Shown here one piece after another: positions 36,259 to 46,135 of a DNA stretch of 64,000 bases. The DNA lies in assembly GCA_017435565.1 (NCBI GenBank), contig JAFSEU010000028.1, forward strand, positions 1 through 64,000. The letters run 5' to 3'. Numbering within the stretch: position 1 is the first letter of the stretch; each line of letters begins with the position of its first letter. The position numbers and the translations under genes are program-made. This stretch comes from Oscillospiraceae bacterium. GTDB lineage: Bacteria > Bacillota > Clostridia > Oscillospirales > Ruminococcaceae. The notes beneath the pieces are model-generated. The model ran no database searches. It was not told the DNA's origin and saw only the letters and a program-made list of their open reading frames with translations.

Positions 36259-37110
36259 CTATCTGATTGACGCAAAAATCTGAACCCAGAACATTGTTCC
36301 GTTTACTCTCACAACGCCGATACCCATTGAAGAAAAGTTTTCTGCAAGAATATTTGCCTCGTGAAGCGGCGAATTCATCCAGCCGTCCATAACAAAAGAG
36401 GGGGTGGAATAACCGCCGGCAATATTTTCGCCAATAGCCCACCACTGAACGCCGTATTCGGCAAATAATGAGTCAAGCCCACTTCCGTCAAGCCTTGTAT
36501 GACTGAAAGATTGAGAGATTTCGTTTGCTCTGACCATTGCCATTTGATTGAGCGTTTCGTTCGTGGAATATGCCGGCAGACCACGGCTGCGGCGCTCCTC
36601 ATTAACGAGCCTCAAAACTTCATCGGCATATGCGTCAAATTCATCCACAGTCGTTGTCACAACGGGAGCCGGTGTGGTGCGCGCTGTTGTCGTTGTGGTA
36701 ACAGGGGGCGCTGTTGTGGTCGATGTTGTGGTGGTTGTGGTAGTTGTAGTGGTTGTAGCGACAGGTGTCGTAGTGGTCGTCGTAACCGCAGTAGTGGTTA
36801 CTGCGGTTGTTGTCGTTGCTGCTGTCGTTGTGGTTGTCGTAGTCGTGGTTGTGGGCGTAGTGGACTTGGGCTTCTTTTGGTCCTCGTGCGAATCTTCACT
36901 ATGAGATGTCTTTTTATCGTCGTCTTCATTATTCGTTTGCGCTTCTTCAGCGCCTTCGGAAAGCGACGTTGATTCATCAGAAACCACAACCTCGACACAG
37001 CCCGCCAGCGGAACCACCATAGCTATCGCCATAAATACAGCCAAAAGCCTGCACGCAACGGCACTGATATATGTGGACGTCTTTAAGATTTTAACTTTCT
37101 TTCTGATCAT
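36259..37110 (-). CDS. CAP (SCP/PR-1) domain lipoprotein with threonine linker
   Basis: A 283-residue exported lipoprotein. The signal has lipobox PLAGC (Cys near 38). An acidic segment follows, then a linker of about 60 residues made almost only of Thr with Val/Ala/Pro (about 85-150), and a CAP domain (about 160-283) with VLRLVNEERRSRGLP, SFSHTRLDGS, GENIAGG and WMNSPLHEANIL. The conserved His and Glu of the CAP cavity are present. Bacterial CAP proteins are widespread at the cell surface of clostridia, often with sporulation or wall roles, but their activity is not settled. Start ATG at 37110 is preceded by GGTGA. Confidence 0.88.
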   Translation of the reverse strand: MIRKKVKILKTSTYISAVACRLLAVFMAIAMVVPLAGCVEVVVSDESTSLSEGAEEAQTNNEDDDKKTSHSEDSHEDQKKPKSTTPTTTTTTTTTTAATTTTAVTTTAVTTTTTTPVATTTTTTTTTTTSTTTAPPVTTTTTARTTPAPVVTTTVDEFDAYADEVLRLVNEERRSRGLPAYSTNETLNQMAMVRANEISQSFSHTRLDGSGLDSLFAEYGVQWWAIGENIAGGYSTPSFVMDGWMNSPLHEANILAENFSSMGIGVVRVNGTMFWVQIFASIR

Positions 37111-37174
37111 AAAATCACCGCCTGTCATATATAAATCTGTATAACCAATATACAGAGACACTTTTCTTGTTATC

Positions 37175-37204
37175 ATTATATCACACAAAAATATTATTTG
37201 TCAA
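37175..37204 (-). promoter_or_regulatory. Promoter of the CAP-domain gene
   Basis: TTGACA (37199-37204), 18-bp spacer, TATAAT (37175-37180) on the minus strand. Confidence 0.78.
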
Positions 37205-37244
37205 GGAAAACTTTTGTGTTTTTTTGCCAAGACGTTCTTTTTTG

Positions 37245-37273
37245 TTGCAAAGAAAACAAATATATGCTAAAAT
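37245..37273 (+). promoter_or_regulatory. Promoter of the LUD-apbE pair
   Basis: TTGCAA (37245-37250), 17-bp spacer, TAAAAT (37268-37273). It is weaker than most in this window and divergent from the CAP promoter. Confidence 0.45.
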
Positions 37274-37309
37274 TATAATAGAATTATATTGACAAAAGGA
37301 AGTGTTAAA

Positions 37310-37969
37310 ATGGATTGTACAAAAACCGTTGATAAAATGCGCCTTGAAAGAACCGCTAAAGCACTTTGCGCAAACAATATGGACGCATATGTTGTTGAAA
37401 GCCGCGAGGAAGCAAGAAAAATTGTTGAAGATTTGCTTTATGAGGGTGCAACCATTTCAAACGGCGGCACCGTCACAGCACAGCAATGCGGGCTTTTTGA
37501 TATTTTTGAATCGGGTAAATACAATTTTCTTGACCGTTCAAAGGCAAGCGATGCAACCGAAGTATATCGGCAATCGTTTTTCGCCGATTTCTACTTTACA
37601 AGCGCAAATGCAATTACCGAAAACGGCGAACTTTACAATGTTGACGGCAACAGCAACCGCATTGCCGCAATTGCGTACGGGCCGAAAAACGTCATTGTGC
37701 TCGCCGGAGTCAACAAAATCGTAAAGGACCTTGACGCGGCGCAAAAGCGCGTAAAAATGATTGCGGCTCCTGCAAACACCATCAGATTGGGAATAGAGAG
37801 CTATTGCTCAAAAACCGGCGAATGTATGGCGTTTAAATCCGACAATGTGACGATGTGCGACGGCTGTGCTTCTGACACCAGAATCTGCTGCAACTACCTT
37901 GTCAGCGCACGCCAGCGCATAAAAGGGCGGATTAAGGTTATACTTATCAACGAAAGCTTAGGCTTCTGA
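37310..37969 (+). CDS. LUD-domain (lactate utilisation C-like) protein
   Basis: A 219-residue protein of the LUD (DUF162) family, seen in the blocks GATISNGGTVT, YFTSANAITENGELYNVDG, NRIAAIAYGPKNVIVLAGVNKIV and a C-terminal cysteine cluster (CDGCASDTRICC). Family members include LutC of the lactate oxidation complex, but single-gene clostridial versions are of unknown function. ATG at 37310 has AAAGGAAG upstream. The stop is followed one base later by the apbE start, so the two genes are translationally linked and possibly act in the same redox process. Confidence 0.88.
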   Translation: MDCTKTVDKMRLERTAKALCANNMDAYVVESREEARKIVEDLLYEGATISNGGTVTAQQCGLFDIFESGKYNFLDRSKASDATEVYRQSFFADFYFTSANAITENGELYNVDGNSNRIAAIAYGPKNVIVLAGVNKIVKDLDAAQKRVKMIAAPANTIRLGIESYCSKTGECMAFKSDNVTMCDGCASDTRICCNYLVSARQRIKGRIKVILINESLGF

Positions 37970-37970
37970 T

Positions 37971-38999
37971 ATGCCGCATTTTTTCAAAAAAATATTTCTT
38001 GCGCTGTTTCTCACTCTTGCTTTATCAATATATGCCGCCTGCCAAAGCTCTGACAACAGCCAAACAGAGTTTGACACGGTTGAAATATTTGCAATGGATA
38101 CCGTTATAAGCATAAAGGCATATGGCTCAAATGCCGAAAAAGCGCTTGATGCCGCAGTGCAGGAAATTCACCGTCTTGAAAAACTCTTATCCGTCACGGA
38201 AAAAGACAGCGAAATTTACAAGCTGAACAGCCTAAAGAGTATTACTGCCTCGGATGAGGTTGTCAATTTGCTTGCGCTGTCACAGGAAATTTCATCCAAA
38301 ACCGACGGGGCTTTTGATATAAGCGTTTATCCGCTTGTTTCGCTCTACGGCTTCACTAAGGGGGAATATCGTGTGCCCGAGCGGTGCGAGCTTGAGGCGG
38401 CGCTTGGTTGCGTCGGATATGAACATATATTGATACAGGGCGATAAAATCGAGATTCCGGACGACGCAAGCGTGGACCTCGGAGCAATTGCCAAAGGGTA
38501 CTGCGGCGACCGTGTTGCGGCTGTTTTAGAACAAAACGGCGTTTCGTCCGCTGTTATATCCATCGGAGGAAACGTCCGTCTTTTGGGGAAAAAGCCCGAT
38601 GCAGACGGCTATTCAATTGCTATACGCGACCCGAACAACACACAAGAATACATCGGAAGCGTAACTGTTTCGGATTGCTCGGTTGTGACTTCAGGCTCAT
38701 ATCAGCGATATTTTGAGGAAAACGGCGTAATATACCATCACATAATCGACCCAAAAACCGGGCTTTGCGCCGACAGCGGACTTTCAAGCGTAACGGTCAT
38801 CTGCAAAGACGGTGCAACAGCCGATGCGCTTTCAACGGCGTTTTTTGTTATGGGACAGGAGCAAGCCGAACAATATTATCGCAATACCGATGAAATTTCG
38901 GTCATTCTTGTCAGCGACAGCAAAGAAATCACCGTAATCGGAGAGGTCGAATTCGCTCCCGTCGAATCATCCGAATACACTTATTCAACGACAAAATAA
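37971..38999 (+). CDS. apbE: FAD:protein FMN transferase lipoprotein
   Basis: A 342-residue ApbE family protein with a lipoprotein signal (YAAC near residue 24). It attaches FMN to a threonine of exported flavoproteins such as RnfG/NqrC subunits. Family blocks are FAMDTVISIKAYG, DGAFDISVYPL, DLGAIAKGYCGDRV, VSIGGNVR-like sequence and HHIIDPKTG. No Rnf/Nqr gene or flavinylated target is nearby. Only one base separates it from the LUD gene, and it has no strong ribosome site of its own. Confidence 0.93.
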   Translation: MPHFFKKIFLALFLTLALSIYAACQSSDNSQTEFDTVEIFAMDTVISIKAYGSNAEKALDAAVQEIHRLEKLLSVTEKDSEIYKLNSLKSITASDEVVNLLALSQEISSKTDGAFDISVYPLVSLYGFTKGEYRVPERCELEAALGCVGYEHILIQGDKIEIPDDASVDLGAIAKGYCGDRVAAVLEQNGVSSAVISIGGNVRLLGKKPDADGYSIAIRDPNNTQEYIGSVTVSDCSVVTSGSYQRYFEENGVIYHHIIDPKTGLCADSGLSSVTVICKDGATADALSTAFFVMGQEQAEQYYRNTDEISVILVSDSKEITVIGEVEFAPVESSEYTYSTTK

Positions 39000-39027
39000 A
39001 AAATTTGGAAAAATTTTAAAAAAAGTC

Positions 39028-39056
39028 TTTACAAATCAAAAAATATGTGATATAAT
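39028..39056 (+). promoter_or_regulatory. Promoter of tRNA-Gln
   Basis: TTTACA (39028-39033), 17-bp spacer, TATAAT (39051-39056), ending 16 bp before the tRNA. Confidence 0.8.
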
Positions 39057-39072
39057 AATTTGCGTTGAATAT

Positions 39073-39148
39073 TGGGGTGTCGCCAAGTGGTAAGGCAACG
39101 GACTCTGACTCCGTCATTCCAAAGGTTCGAATCCTTTCACCCCAACCA
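39073..39148 (+). tRNA. tRNA-Gln (anticodon CUG)
   Basis: The sequence folds as a tRNA with acceptor TGGGGTG/CACCCCA, anticodon stem ACGGA/TCCGT with loop CTCTGAC (anticodon CTG, reads CAG), T-arm around GGTTCGAATCC, discriminator A and an encoded CCA end. The last 20 bases recur in each unit of the array that follows. Confidence 0.95.
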
Positions 39149-39346
39149 GAAAAATACCCATCACTTTTTTAGTGATGGGTATTTTTTTGATGTGGTGCAT
39201 GGTAAGCAGACACCTTTGTAAATTGCCAACGGCAATTTGGATCGCTTTGCGAGGCATTAAAGCATAGCATTTCTGCAATTTGTTTTATGTTGATGCAACT
39301 GTAACTTGCCCAAGTGCTCTCACACCGAGCATAGCGATTGGTTCAT
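39129..39346 (+). repeat. tRNA-tail tandem repeat, unit 1
   Basis: A 218-bp unit starting with the 3' tail of tRNA-Gln (GAATCCTTTCACCCCAACCA), then a terminator hairpin, an AAATTGCC/GGCAATTT stem, and a unique stretch ending GATTGGTTCAT. The next unit starts at once with the same tail. It overlaps the last 20 bases of the true tRNA. Confidence 0.9.
39153..39190 (+). terminator. Terminator hairpin of tRNA-Gln
   Basis: AAATACCCATCAC pairs with GTGATGGGTATTT across a T-rich loop, followed by a T-run. The same hairpin is present in each repeat unit; in unit 2 the mobile element splits its loop. Confidence 0.85.
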
Positions 39347-39388
39347 GAATCCTTTCACCCCAACCAGAAAAATACCCATCACTTTTTA
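39347..39388 (+). repeat. tRNA-tail repeat, unit 2, left fragment
   Basis: The tRNA tail and left half of the terminator hairpin of unit 2. The match breaks after ATCACTTTTT, where element sequence (AAGGGGCGG) begins. Confidence 0.88.
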
Positions 39389-39412
39389 AGGGGCGGTCGA
39401 TAAAGAAGTTTT
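39388..39412 (+). repeat. Left terminal inverted repeat of the element
   Basis: AAGGGGCGGT, six variable bases, then AGAAGTTTT. It matches the reverse complement of 49689-49715 in both blocks. Confidence 0.7.
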
Positions 39413-39424
39413 ATCGTATGTACC

Positions 39425-41116
<1,692 letters not shown>

Positions 41117-41196
41117 CTATAATTATAGCTCATCCACCGTAAAATATCAATACTTTAAAGTGATGAATTCTTGTTTTTCATAAAGTCGTGAAACGG

Positions 41197-41346
41197 TTAT
41201 GCCGCTTGTTTCTTAATATCACGCTCTATCAATCGACGCACTACGTCGGAAATATTTTCTTTACAATTGGGTGCGAACTTTACGTTCACGATATATGTCG
41301 TATTACCGATTTTGTATTCGGTTGCAGATGTGATATCCTTTTGCAT
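41197..41346 (-). CDS. TnpW-like transposon-encoded small protein
   Basis: A 49-residue protein with the pattern EYKIGNTTYIVNVKF and DVVRRLIERD, as in the small TnpW proteins of Tn4451-type elements. Role unknown; members lie beside the integrase in related elements. I chose ATG at 41346 because GGAGG lies nine bases upstream. The frame is open 33 bases further but without a ribosome site. Confidence 0.75.
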   Translation of the reverse strand: MQKDITSATEYKIGNTTYIVNVKFAPNCKENISDVVRRLIERDIKKQAA

Positions 41347-41402
41347 ATACGCAAGCCTCCTTCCTCCGAAAATAAACATTTAGCATCTTCCTTTCCTTTG
41401 AT

Positions 41403-42884
41403 TTATTCCAATTCAGCAGTACGCCTACGCTGAATTTCATTCTGCTTTTCCTCATAATTTGTAAGTCGCTGTACATTATAAATGAGCGTTTCCATAACCG
41501 CTACATCATCGCCCAGCTTCTCAACCTTTGCACGGTCAACTTCAGCAGATTTTGTCAGCTCGTCAAGTTCTCTCTGCCACGCTTTCGGAGCAATTTTTGC
41601 ACCGCTGAGCTTGTTGTCATAAAAAGTTTTCGCCGTCTTGAATAATGCGATTTCCCCATAATGCTTGTCATGAAACTTTTCCTTTTTCTTCGGATTTGTA
41701 ATAGACTGCCACTCCAGATAAACCGCTTTATTCTCCTTGTATCGAGGATAATTATTCAGCAATTCTTCAAGTTCCTTAATACGATTTTGTTTACCGATAA
41801 GCTCTCTCTTATGAGATTTCAGAGTTTCCTTTGTCTGAGAACTTTTCTCTGCAAGCTCGGACAGCGTTCCGATTTTATGCCCCTGCACGAAAGCTATAAG
41901 GTGAGTCAAATCCTTGAACTTTGCAATCTTTTTCAGATTGGAAACACTGACACCACGCACCTCCGAAAATTTAATTCCGTTATCGTGAAAGCGCATAAGC
42001 ATTTCAACAAGGCTGTCCTCTTTCGGGATTTCCTTCATCTTGGCAAGCTCATTATCAAGCACATCAATACGTTTGAGCAGAGCGGAAATTTTTGCGTTTA
42101 TGGACTTGATTTCACGGTTGGTATCGCCTTTGATGGTGCGTATGCCTTTAAGCTCCATCTGCGTTGCGGCGACTCCCATATGGACTGTTGGTTTTTCCAA
42201 TCTGCCCTGTCTTTCAAATGAACGGTGGTCTACTTTTTCGATAATGCCTTTTTCAGCAAGTGCGGAATTTATGAAATTTTCCCATTCAGTTCGCCACTCC
42301 TCAGCCTTTTCCCGATTGTTCCAGTCAGTTGTCTGAACGGTGCGGCACTTGTAAGTCCGCTTGCGTTTATCATAAATTTTGTTGCCGTTCTTATCAAGCA
42401 GATACTCTTTCTTTTGCTTATCACCCCAAGTCCCGTCATCATTGAACGGACGCATTGTCAGCATAATATGAGCGTGAATATTTTTCTGCTCACGATTGGG
42501 ATTGTGAATACAGACATCGGCACACATACCTTTATCAGCGAAAGTCCGCTGTGCAAATTCTTTCGCAAGAGCAACACACTCTGCTTCTGAAAGTTCATTC
42601 GGCAGCGCAATTTCAATCTCCCGTGAAAGCTGTGCGTTCTTGGATTTTTCAACAGCTTCGACAGCGTTCCAGAGCGTAGAACGGTCTGCATATTCTCTCG
42701 GAGCATTGTTGGGGAGGAGAATTTCCGTGTGAACAATGCCGCCTTTTCGTGTGAAGTCGTGAGTAGTTCCGCCATAGTCGTTCGTGAGCTTTTCGCCCGA
42801 ACGATAAGCAGCGGCGGCAACAGCAGACTTGCCCTTGCCACGGCTGATAATTTTGATGGAGCAATGATAGATTGCGATTGTCAA
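41403..42884 (-). CDS. MobA/MobL family relaxase
   Basis: A 493-residue mobilisation relaxase. The N-terminal domain (about 1-220) has AIYHCSIKIISRGKGKSAVAAA (shortened here), RSGEKL, the DFTRKGGIVHTEILLP block and the metal-binding His triad NIHAHIML with HNPNREQKN. The rest is helical and coiled. The enzyme nicks oriT and stays joined to the strand that is transferred. The start is uncertain: relatives begin M-A-I-Y-H-C-S, and here the Met position is an ATC at 42878, eight bases after GGAGG; I give TTG at 42884, two bases after GGAGG, as the nearest accepted start codon. Confidence 0.92.
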   Translation of the reverse strand: MTIAIYHCSIKIISRGKGKSAVAAAAYRSGEKLTNDYGGTTHDFTRKGGIVHTEILLPNNAPREYADRSTLWNAVEAVEKSKNAQLSREIEIALPNELSEAECVALAKEFAQRTFADKGMCADVCIHNPNREQKNIHAHIMLTMRPFNDDGTWGDKQKKEYLLDKNGNKIYDKRKRTYKCRTVQTTDWNNREKAEEWRTEWENFINSALAEKGIIEKVDHRSFERQGRLEKPTVHMGVAATQMELKGIRTIKGDTNREIKSINAKISALLKRIDVLDNELAKMKEIPKEDSLVEMLMRFHDNGIKFSEVRGVSVSNLKKIAKFKDLTHLIAFVQGHKIGTLSELAEKSSQTKETLKSHKRELIGKQNRIKELEELLNNYPRYKENKAVYLEWQSITNPKKKEKFHDKHYGEIALFKTAKTFYDNKLSGAKIAPKAWQRELDELTKSAEVDRAKVEKLGDDVAVMETLIYNVQRLTNYEEKQNEIQRRRTAELE

Positions 42885-43010
42885 AACCTCCTTTTCTTTT
42901 CTGAGCAGTATTGCGAATTGCCTCGCAGAGCGCACATACCACGTTTGTGGTATATAAGTGCGCCCTTGTCCCAAGGGAGGCAGTATTGCCGAACCTGCAA
43001 AACAGCTTTT

Positions 43011-43346
43011 TCAAGAATTATCACGCAGACTTTCAGGAAAGTGTATGCCCTGTAAACCGCCGGGAAGATTTCCGAAAGCTATCTTGATGATGTGCTTCAT
43101 CTGCTCATTGGTGTAGCTCTCGGCGTCGGGAATAAAGCTCTCCAGAATTGCGCCACGCTCGATAAGGCGATGGTTGCGACTGCGTCGTTTCTGCTCCTTG
43201 TAACGATTTTTCAGCGTATCAAGCTTGTGCCTGTCCTGCGTTTCCTTTTTCGTCAGACGGTCAAGCTCAGCCTGAAGCTTGTTGCGCTCGGCAAGAGCTT
43301 TTTCAATTTCGGCTTCGGTGCGGATAAGTTCCTTTTCTTCGTTCAT
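43011..43346 (-). CDS. DUF3847 family protein (relaxase accessory, MobC-like position)
   Basis: A 111-residue, highly charged protein. The first half is a coiled coil (about 8-50, many E, K and R) and the second half contains RRSRNHRLIERGAILESFIP. This is the pattern of DUF3847 proteins, which are found directly before MobA/MobL relaxase genes in Firmicute mobile elements and probably help at oriT. GGAGG lies nine bases before ATG. The relaxase follows after about 125 bp. Confidence 0.85.
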   Translation of the reverse strand: MNEEKELIRTEAEIEKALAERNKLQAELDRLTKKETQDRHKLDTLKNRYKEQKRRSRNHRLIERGAILESFIPDAESYTNEQMKHIIKIAFGNLPGGLQGIHFPESLRDNS

Positions 43347-43465
43347 TGTAGTATCCTCCTAAAATAGATTTCAGCAGATTTCTGCCGACATACGCTTTTG
43401 CGTTATGTAAAAATCGGAGGAGTTGAGATGCATCAGCTTCCCATTCTGGGAATGTGCCAATGGGG

Positions 43466-43509
43466 TGAACGTTTCGTTCATCTCTTGTGAGGTGGTGAAT
43501 TACCACCTC
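43466..43509. promoter_or_regulatory. Twin palindromes upstream of mob genes, oriT candidate
   Basis: Two adjacent hairpins: arms of 6 bp around TTT (43466-43480) and perfect arms of 8 bp around GAATT (43489-43509). Relaxases usually recognise such a hairpin next to the nick site. Confidence 0.4.
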
Positions 43510-43663
43510 GTCTGTATTTCTAAAGTCGCATTTCACGACGTCAGATAATTTCGCTCACTGCACTCGCCCTGAAACAAGGCGTCCTTTGAAATAATCATGC
43601 AGATATTTTTCGTAGAATAGCCGATGAGAAGAAATGACACATCAGCTTTTTCAGACAAAACAA

Positions 43664-43760
43664 AAAGCCGTTACACCCACATAACTACAACAAGCCAGAC
43701 CCAACAGTTTTTTCTGATGAGCCAAAACTTATTCGATTGTTATGTTAGTGTAACGGCTTT
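43664..43760. repeat. 22-nt inverted repeat with 53-bp spacer
   Basis: AAAGCCGTTACAC-CCA-CATAAC (43664-43685) is complementary to GTTATG-TTA-GTGTAACGGCTTT (43739-43760) except at the three central bases. It may form a long stem or bind a dimer at two sites. Confidence 0.75.
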
Positions 43761-44206
43761 AAATCTCCGTTATCATTCGGCTGATAAGATTACAACCGAC
43801 CGCCTGAGTAAAAATACTCGGCACAATATATACGCTACTCTTTATAGAGTGCCAAATGCAAGAACACTCGTTCTGCTACGTTTTCTATTCTACAACATTA
43901 TTTGATTTTTGTCAACCCCAAAAATCAAGAAAACTGCATAACCAAGCCATTTCTAAGCTCAGATATAGTGGTGGAGTAATAGGGATTAGATTTAATTTTC
44001 CGCATAATTTCTGAGAAAAATAAATCCGTTGTATCATTTTTGAAACAGGATAGTGGGTGGAGATAACTCCAATATTTCACAAAAATTTCACATTTGAAAT
44101 TGAGGTGTAACACTGATTTTTGAAAATTAGCACAAGTGCGTAACGAACTGCGGCGGAGTTATATCCTACGGCGTATACGGATGAAATAAAACCTATTATA
44201 CAAATA

Positions 44207-44230
44207 GCAGAGTGGCAAAAACCACTCTGC
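44207..44230 (-). terminator. Terminator of the exporter operon
   Basis: Perfect 9-bp stem GCAGAGTGG (44207-44215) with CCACTCTGC (44222-44230), just past the stop of the second ABC gene. The tail on the minus strand (TATTTGTAT) is only moderately T-rich. Confidence 0.7.
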
Positions 44231-44236
44231 TTAATT

Positions 44237-46135
44237 TTATGCGTACAATTCCCCAGCCGTATCCTTATAATACTCCGCCTGAGCCGTCCAGAGTTCCGTA
44301 TAAACCCCACCCTTGCTGAGCAACTCATCGTGTGAGCCACGCTCCGCAATCCGTCCGTTTTCCATAACAGTTATCTCATCGCAGAAACGGCAGGAGGAAA
44401 GACGATGTGAAATGTATATCGCCGTTCTTGTGCCAACTATTCCGTTGAACTTGGTGTAAATATCGTGTTCGGAGATAGGGTCAAGTGCAGCTGTAGGCTC
44501 ATCAAGAACAATAAATGGTGAGCCTTTGTAAATTGCTCTTGCAAGGCACAGCTTCTGCATTTCACCACCCGAAATTTCTACACCCTTATCGTCGAAATCC
44601 TTGTAAAGACAGGTTTCAATGCCGTTTTCCATTGTGTCAAGACGTTCTGAAAGCCCTGCTCTTCGGACACAGTTTTCAACACGCTCTGCGTCATATTCCG
44701 TATCAGCCGCAACATTCTCCGCAAGACTGAACGAAAACAGCTTGCTGTCCTGAAACACGACTGAAAAAAGCGCCATATACTCCTCGTACTTGTATTTCCT
44801 GATGTCAATGCCGTTGAGTGTTATTTCTCCCTCGGTAGGGTCGTAAAGTCGGCAGAGGAGCTTAACAAGCGTAGATTTTCCGCAGCCATTTTTGCCCACA
44901 AGTGCCATCTTCTCACCGATACGCCATTTTAAATTTACATCCTTCAACACATAATCCTCGCTGTCGGGATATTTGAAATAAACGTGCCTGAACTCAAATT
45001 CGTACTCGTTATCGTCACGCTTTTCGGTAGGGATTGTACCTTTATATTTTTCGTCAGGAATGTCGAGAAAATCGAAATACTGCTTGCAGAAGGTCGGCGT
45101 TATTTTCAGCAGACCCATTCCGTCTGAAATTTCCGAAACGCCTGCGGATATTTCACTGAAATATCCCACAAAAGCTATAACCTCACCGGGGGTAAGCATT
45201 CCACTCATTGCCCTTAACACCGCAAAACCATACATAAGTATCTCGGTCAGAATATTTACAAGCTGAAAGAGAAAATTCGGAAGCATTGCATTTTTATATC
45301 CCCGAAGCCAGCCTTCAGAATTTGTTTTTTGTGCCTTGTCAAGCTCCTTTTCAATAAGGCTCTGCTGTGAATACATTCTTATCTCTTTGCCGTTGCGGTA
45401 ATTATTTAATACATAATGATTAAAAAAGTTGTTGGCACGGTCTGCCATAATAACATTTTTATCATTATGTATTTTTTCAAAGCCTACTATTGCTTTGGGA
45501 TTTATCACCAAGGATTTTATAAATTCCAGCACTGTCACAATTACCGCCACTGAAACAAATCCCCATACAGACTGCACAAAACCCATAAAGCCTGTCGTTT
45601 CGGTTGGCTGTCTGAAAGCAATTGGAATAATAAGAACAACGCCCAATACCACCATAAAAGCTCCGCCGACAGTATTTCTGAAATAGTTGCATAAAGCCTC
45701 AATTCCTGCGGTTCTGTTTTCGGGCTGACGCTGTGCTTTTGCATACCTGTTCTGTGTATCCGTACTTTCAAGATGAACAAAATCCATAGTCATAACCTTT
45801 TGCCAAAGGCTTTTCTGCATATTTGTGGTTTTTCTGAAGCTATGATAATTATTGCGTCTGAAAAGAAATCTTTGTATCACGGAAAGTAACGCCTCAATAC
45901 CAACAACTATCGCCGCATAAATAAGCAGAGTTTCGATAGGCTTCGCCGCTGCAATTCCGTCAATGACAAGTGCAGACAGAAAAACCGAAAATATATTGCC
46001 AGAAAGGTCAACACAATATTTTATCGTATCTCTCGCAATATAGCCTTTGTCTGCCTTGCCAACAGCCTTAAGCGTTCGCCGTATTATCTCCCGTTTCTCT
46101 TTTGGAGTAAGAAGCTTTTCGTTATTGTCACTCAT
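44237..46135 (-). CDS. ABC exporter half-transporter 2 (membrane + ATPase)
   Basis: A 632-residue protein with a six-helix type I exporter membrane domain (about 30-340) and an ATPase domain (about 375-615). Walker A is GKNGCGKST, the signature is ISGGEMQKL and Walker B is FIVLDEPTAALDP. The start overlaps the previous ABC gene by 8 bp, so the two likely form a heterodimer. Such pairs next to a LytTR two-component system often export or give resistance to peptides, but no peptide precursor or peptidase domain is visible, so the substrate is unknown. Confidence 0.92.
   Translation of the reverse strand: MSDNNEKLLTPKEKREIIRRTLKAVGKADKGYIARDTIKYCVDLSGNIFSVFLSALVIDGIAAAKPIETLLIYAAIVVGIEALLSVIQRFLFRRNNYHSFRKTTNMQKSLWQKVMTMDFVHLESTDTQNRYAKAQRQPENRTAGIEALCNYFRNTVGGAFMVVLGVVLIIPIAFRQPTETTGFMGFVQSVWGFVSVAVIVTVLEFIKSLVINPKAIVGFEKIHNDKNVIMADRANNFFNHYVLNNYRNGKEIRMYSQQSLIEKELDKAQKTNSEGWLRGYKNAMLPNFLFQLVNILTEILMYGFAVLRAMSGMLTPGEVIAFVGYFSEISAGVSEISDGMGLLKITPTFCKQYFDFLDIPDEKYKGTIPTEKRDDNEYEFEFRHVYFKYPDSEDYVLKDVNLKWRIGEKMALVGKNGCGKSTLVKLLCRLYDPTEGEITLNGIDIRKYKYEEYMALFSVVFQDSKLFSFSLAENVAADTEYDAERVENCVRRAGLSERLDTMENGIETCLYKDFDDKGVEISGGEMQKLCLARAIYKGSPFIVLDEPTAALDPISEHDIYTKFNGIVGTRTAIYISHRLSSCRFCDEITVMENGRIAERGSHDELLSKGGVYTELWTAQAEYYKDTAGELYA

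Larger units (their letters stand above)
43347..44236. other. Gene-free interval with several hairpins; candidate oriT
   Basis: About 890 bp between the DUF3847 gene and the exporter operon with no convincing gene. It holds TGAACG-TTT-CGTTCA (43466-43480), GAGGTGGT-GAATT-ACCACCTC (43489-43509), and a 22-nt inverted pair (43664-43685 and 43739-43760). The position upstream of the mob genes suits an origin of transfer. Confidence 0.5.

Noticed and set aside
36499-36972. Cys/Gly-rich and Val-rich plus-strand frames opposite the CAP-domain gene
   Set aside because: Same cause: antisense of a threonine linker. The minus-strand lipoprotein is well supported.
43303-43536. 77-codon minus-strand frame upstream of the DUF3847 gene
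   Set aside because: It overlaps the DUF3847 start by 44 bp, contains both palindromes and has a weak ribosome site. Not excluded, but better explained as the mob leader or oriT.
43624-43905. 93-codon plus-strand frame over the 22-nt inverted repeat
   Set aside because: No ribosome site and spans the complete inverted repeat, so a non-coding structure is more likely.
41197-46135. Conjugation (type IV secretion) genes in the element
   Set aside because: Only mobilisation genes are present; no coupling protein or VirB4-like ATPase is encoded, so it is a mobilisable element, not self-transferable.
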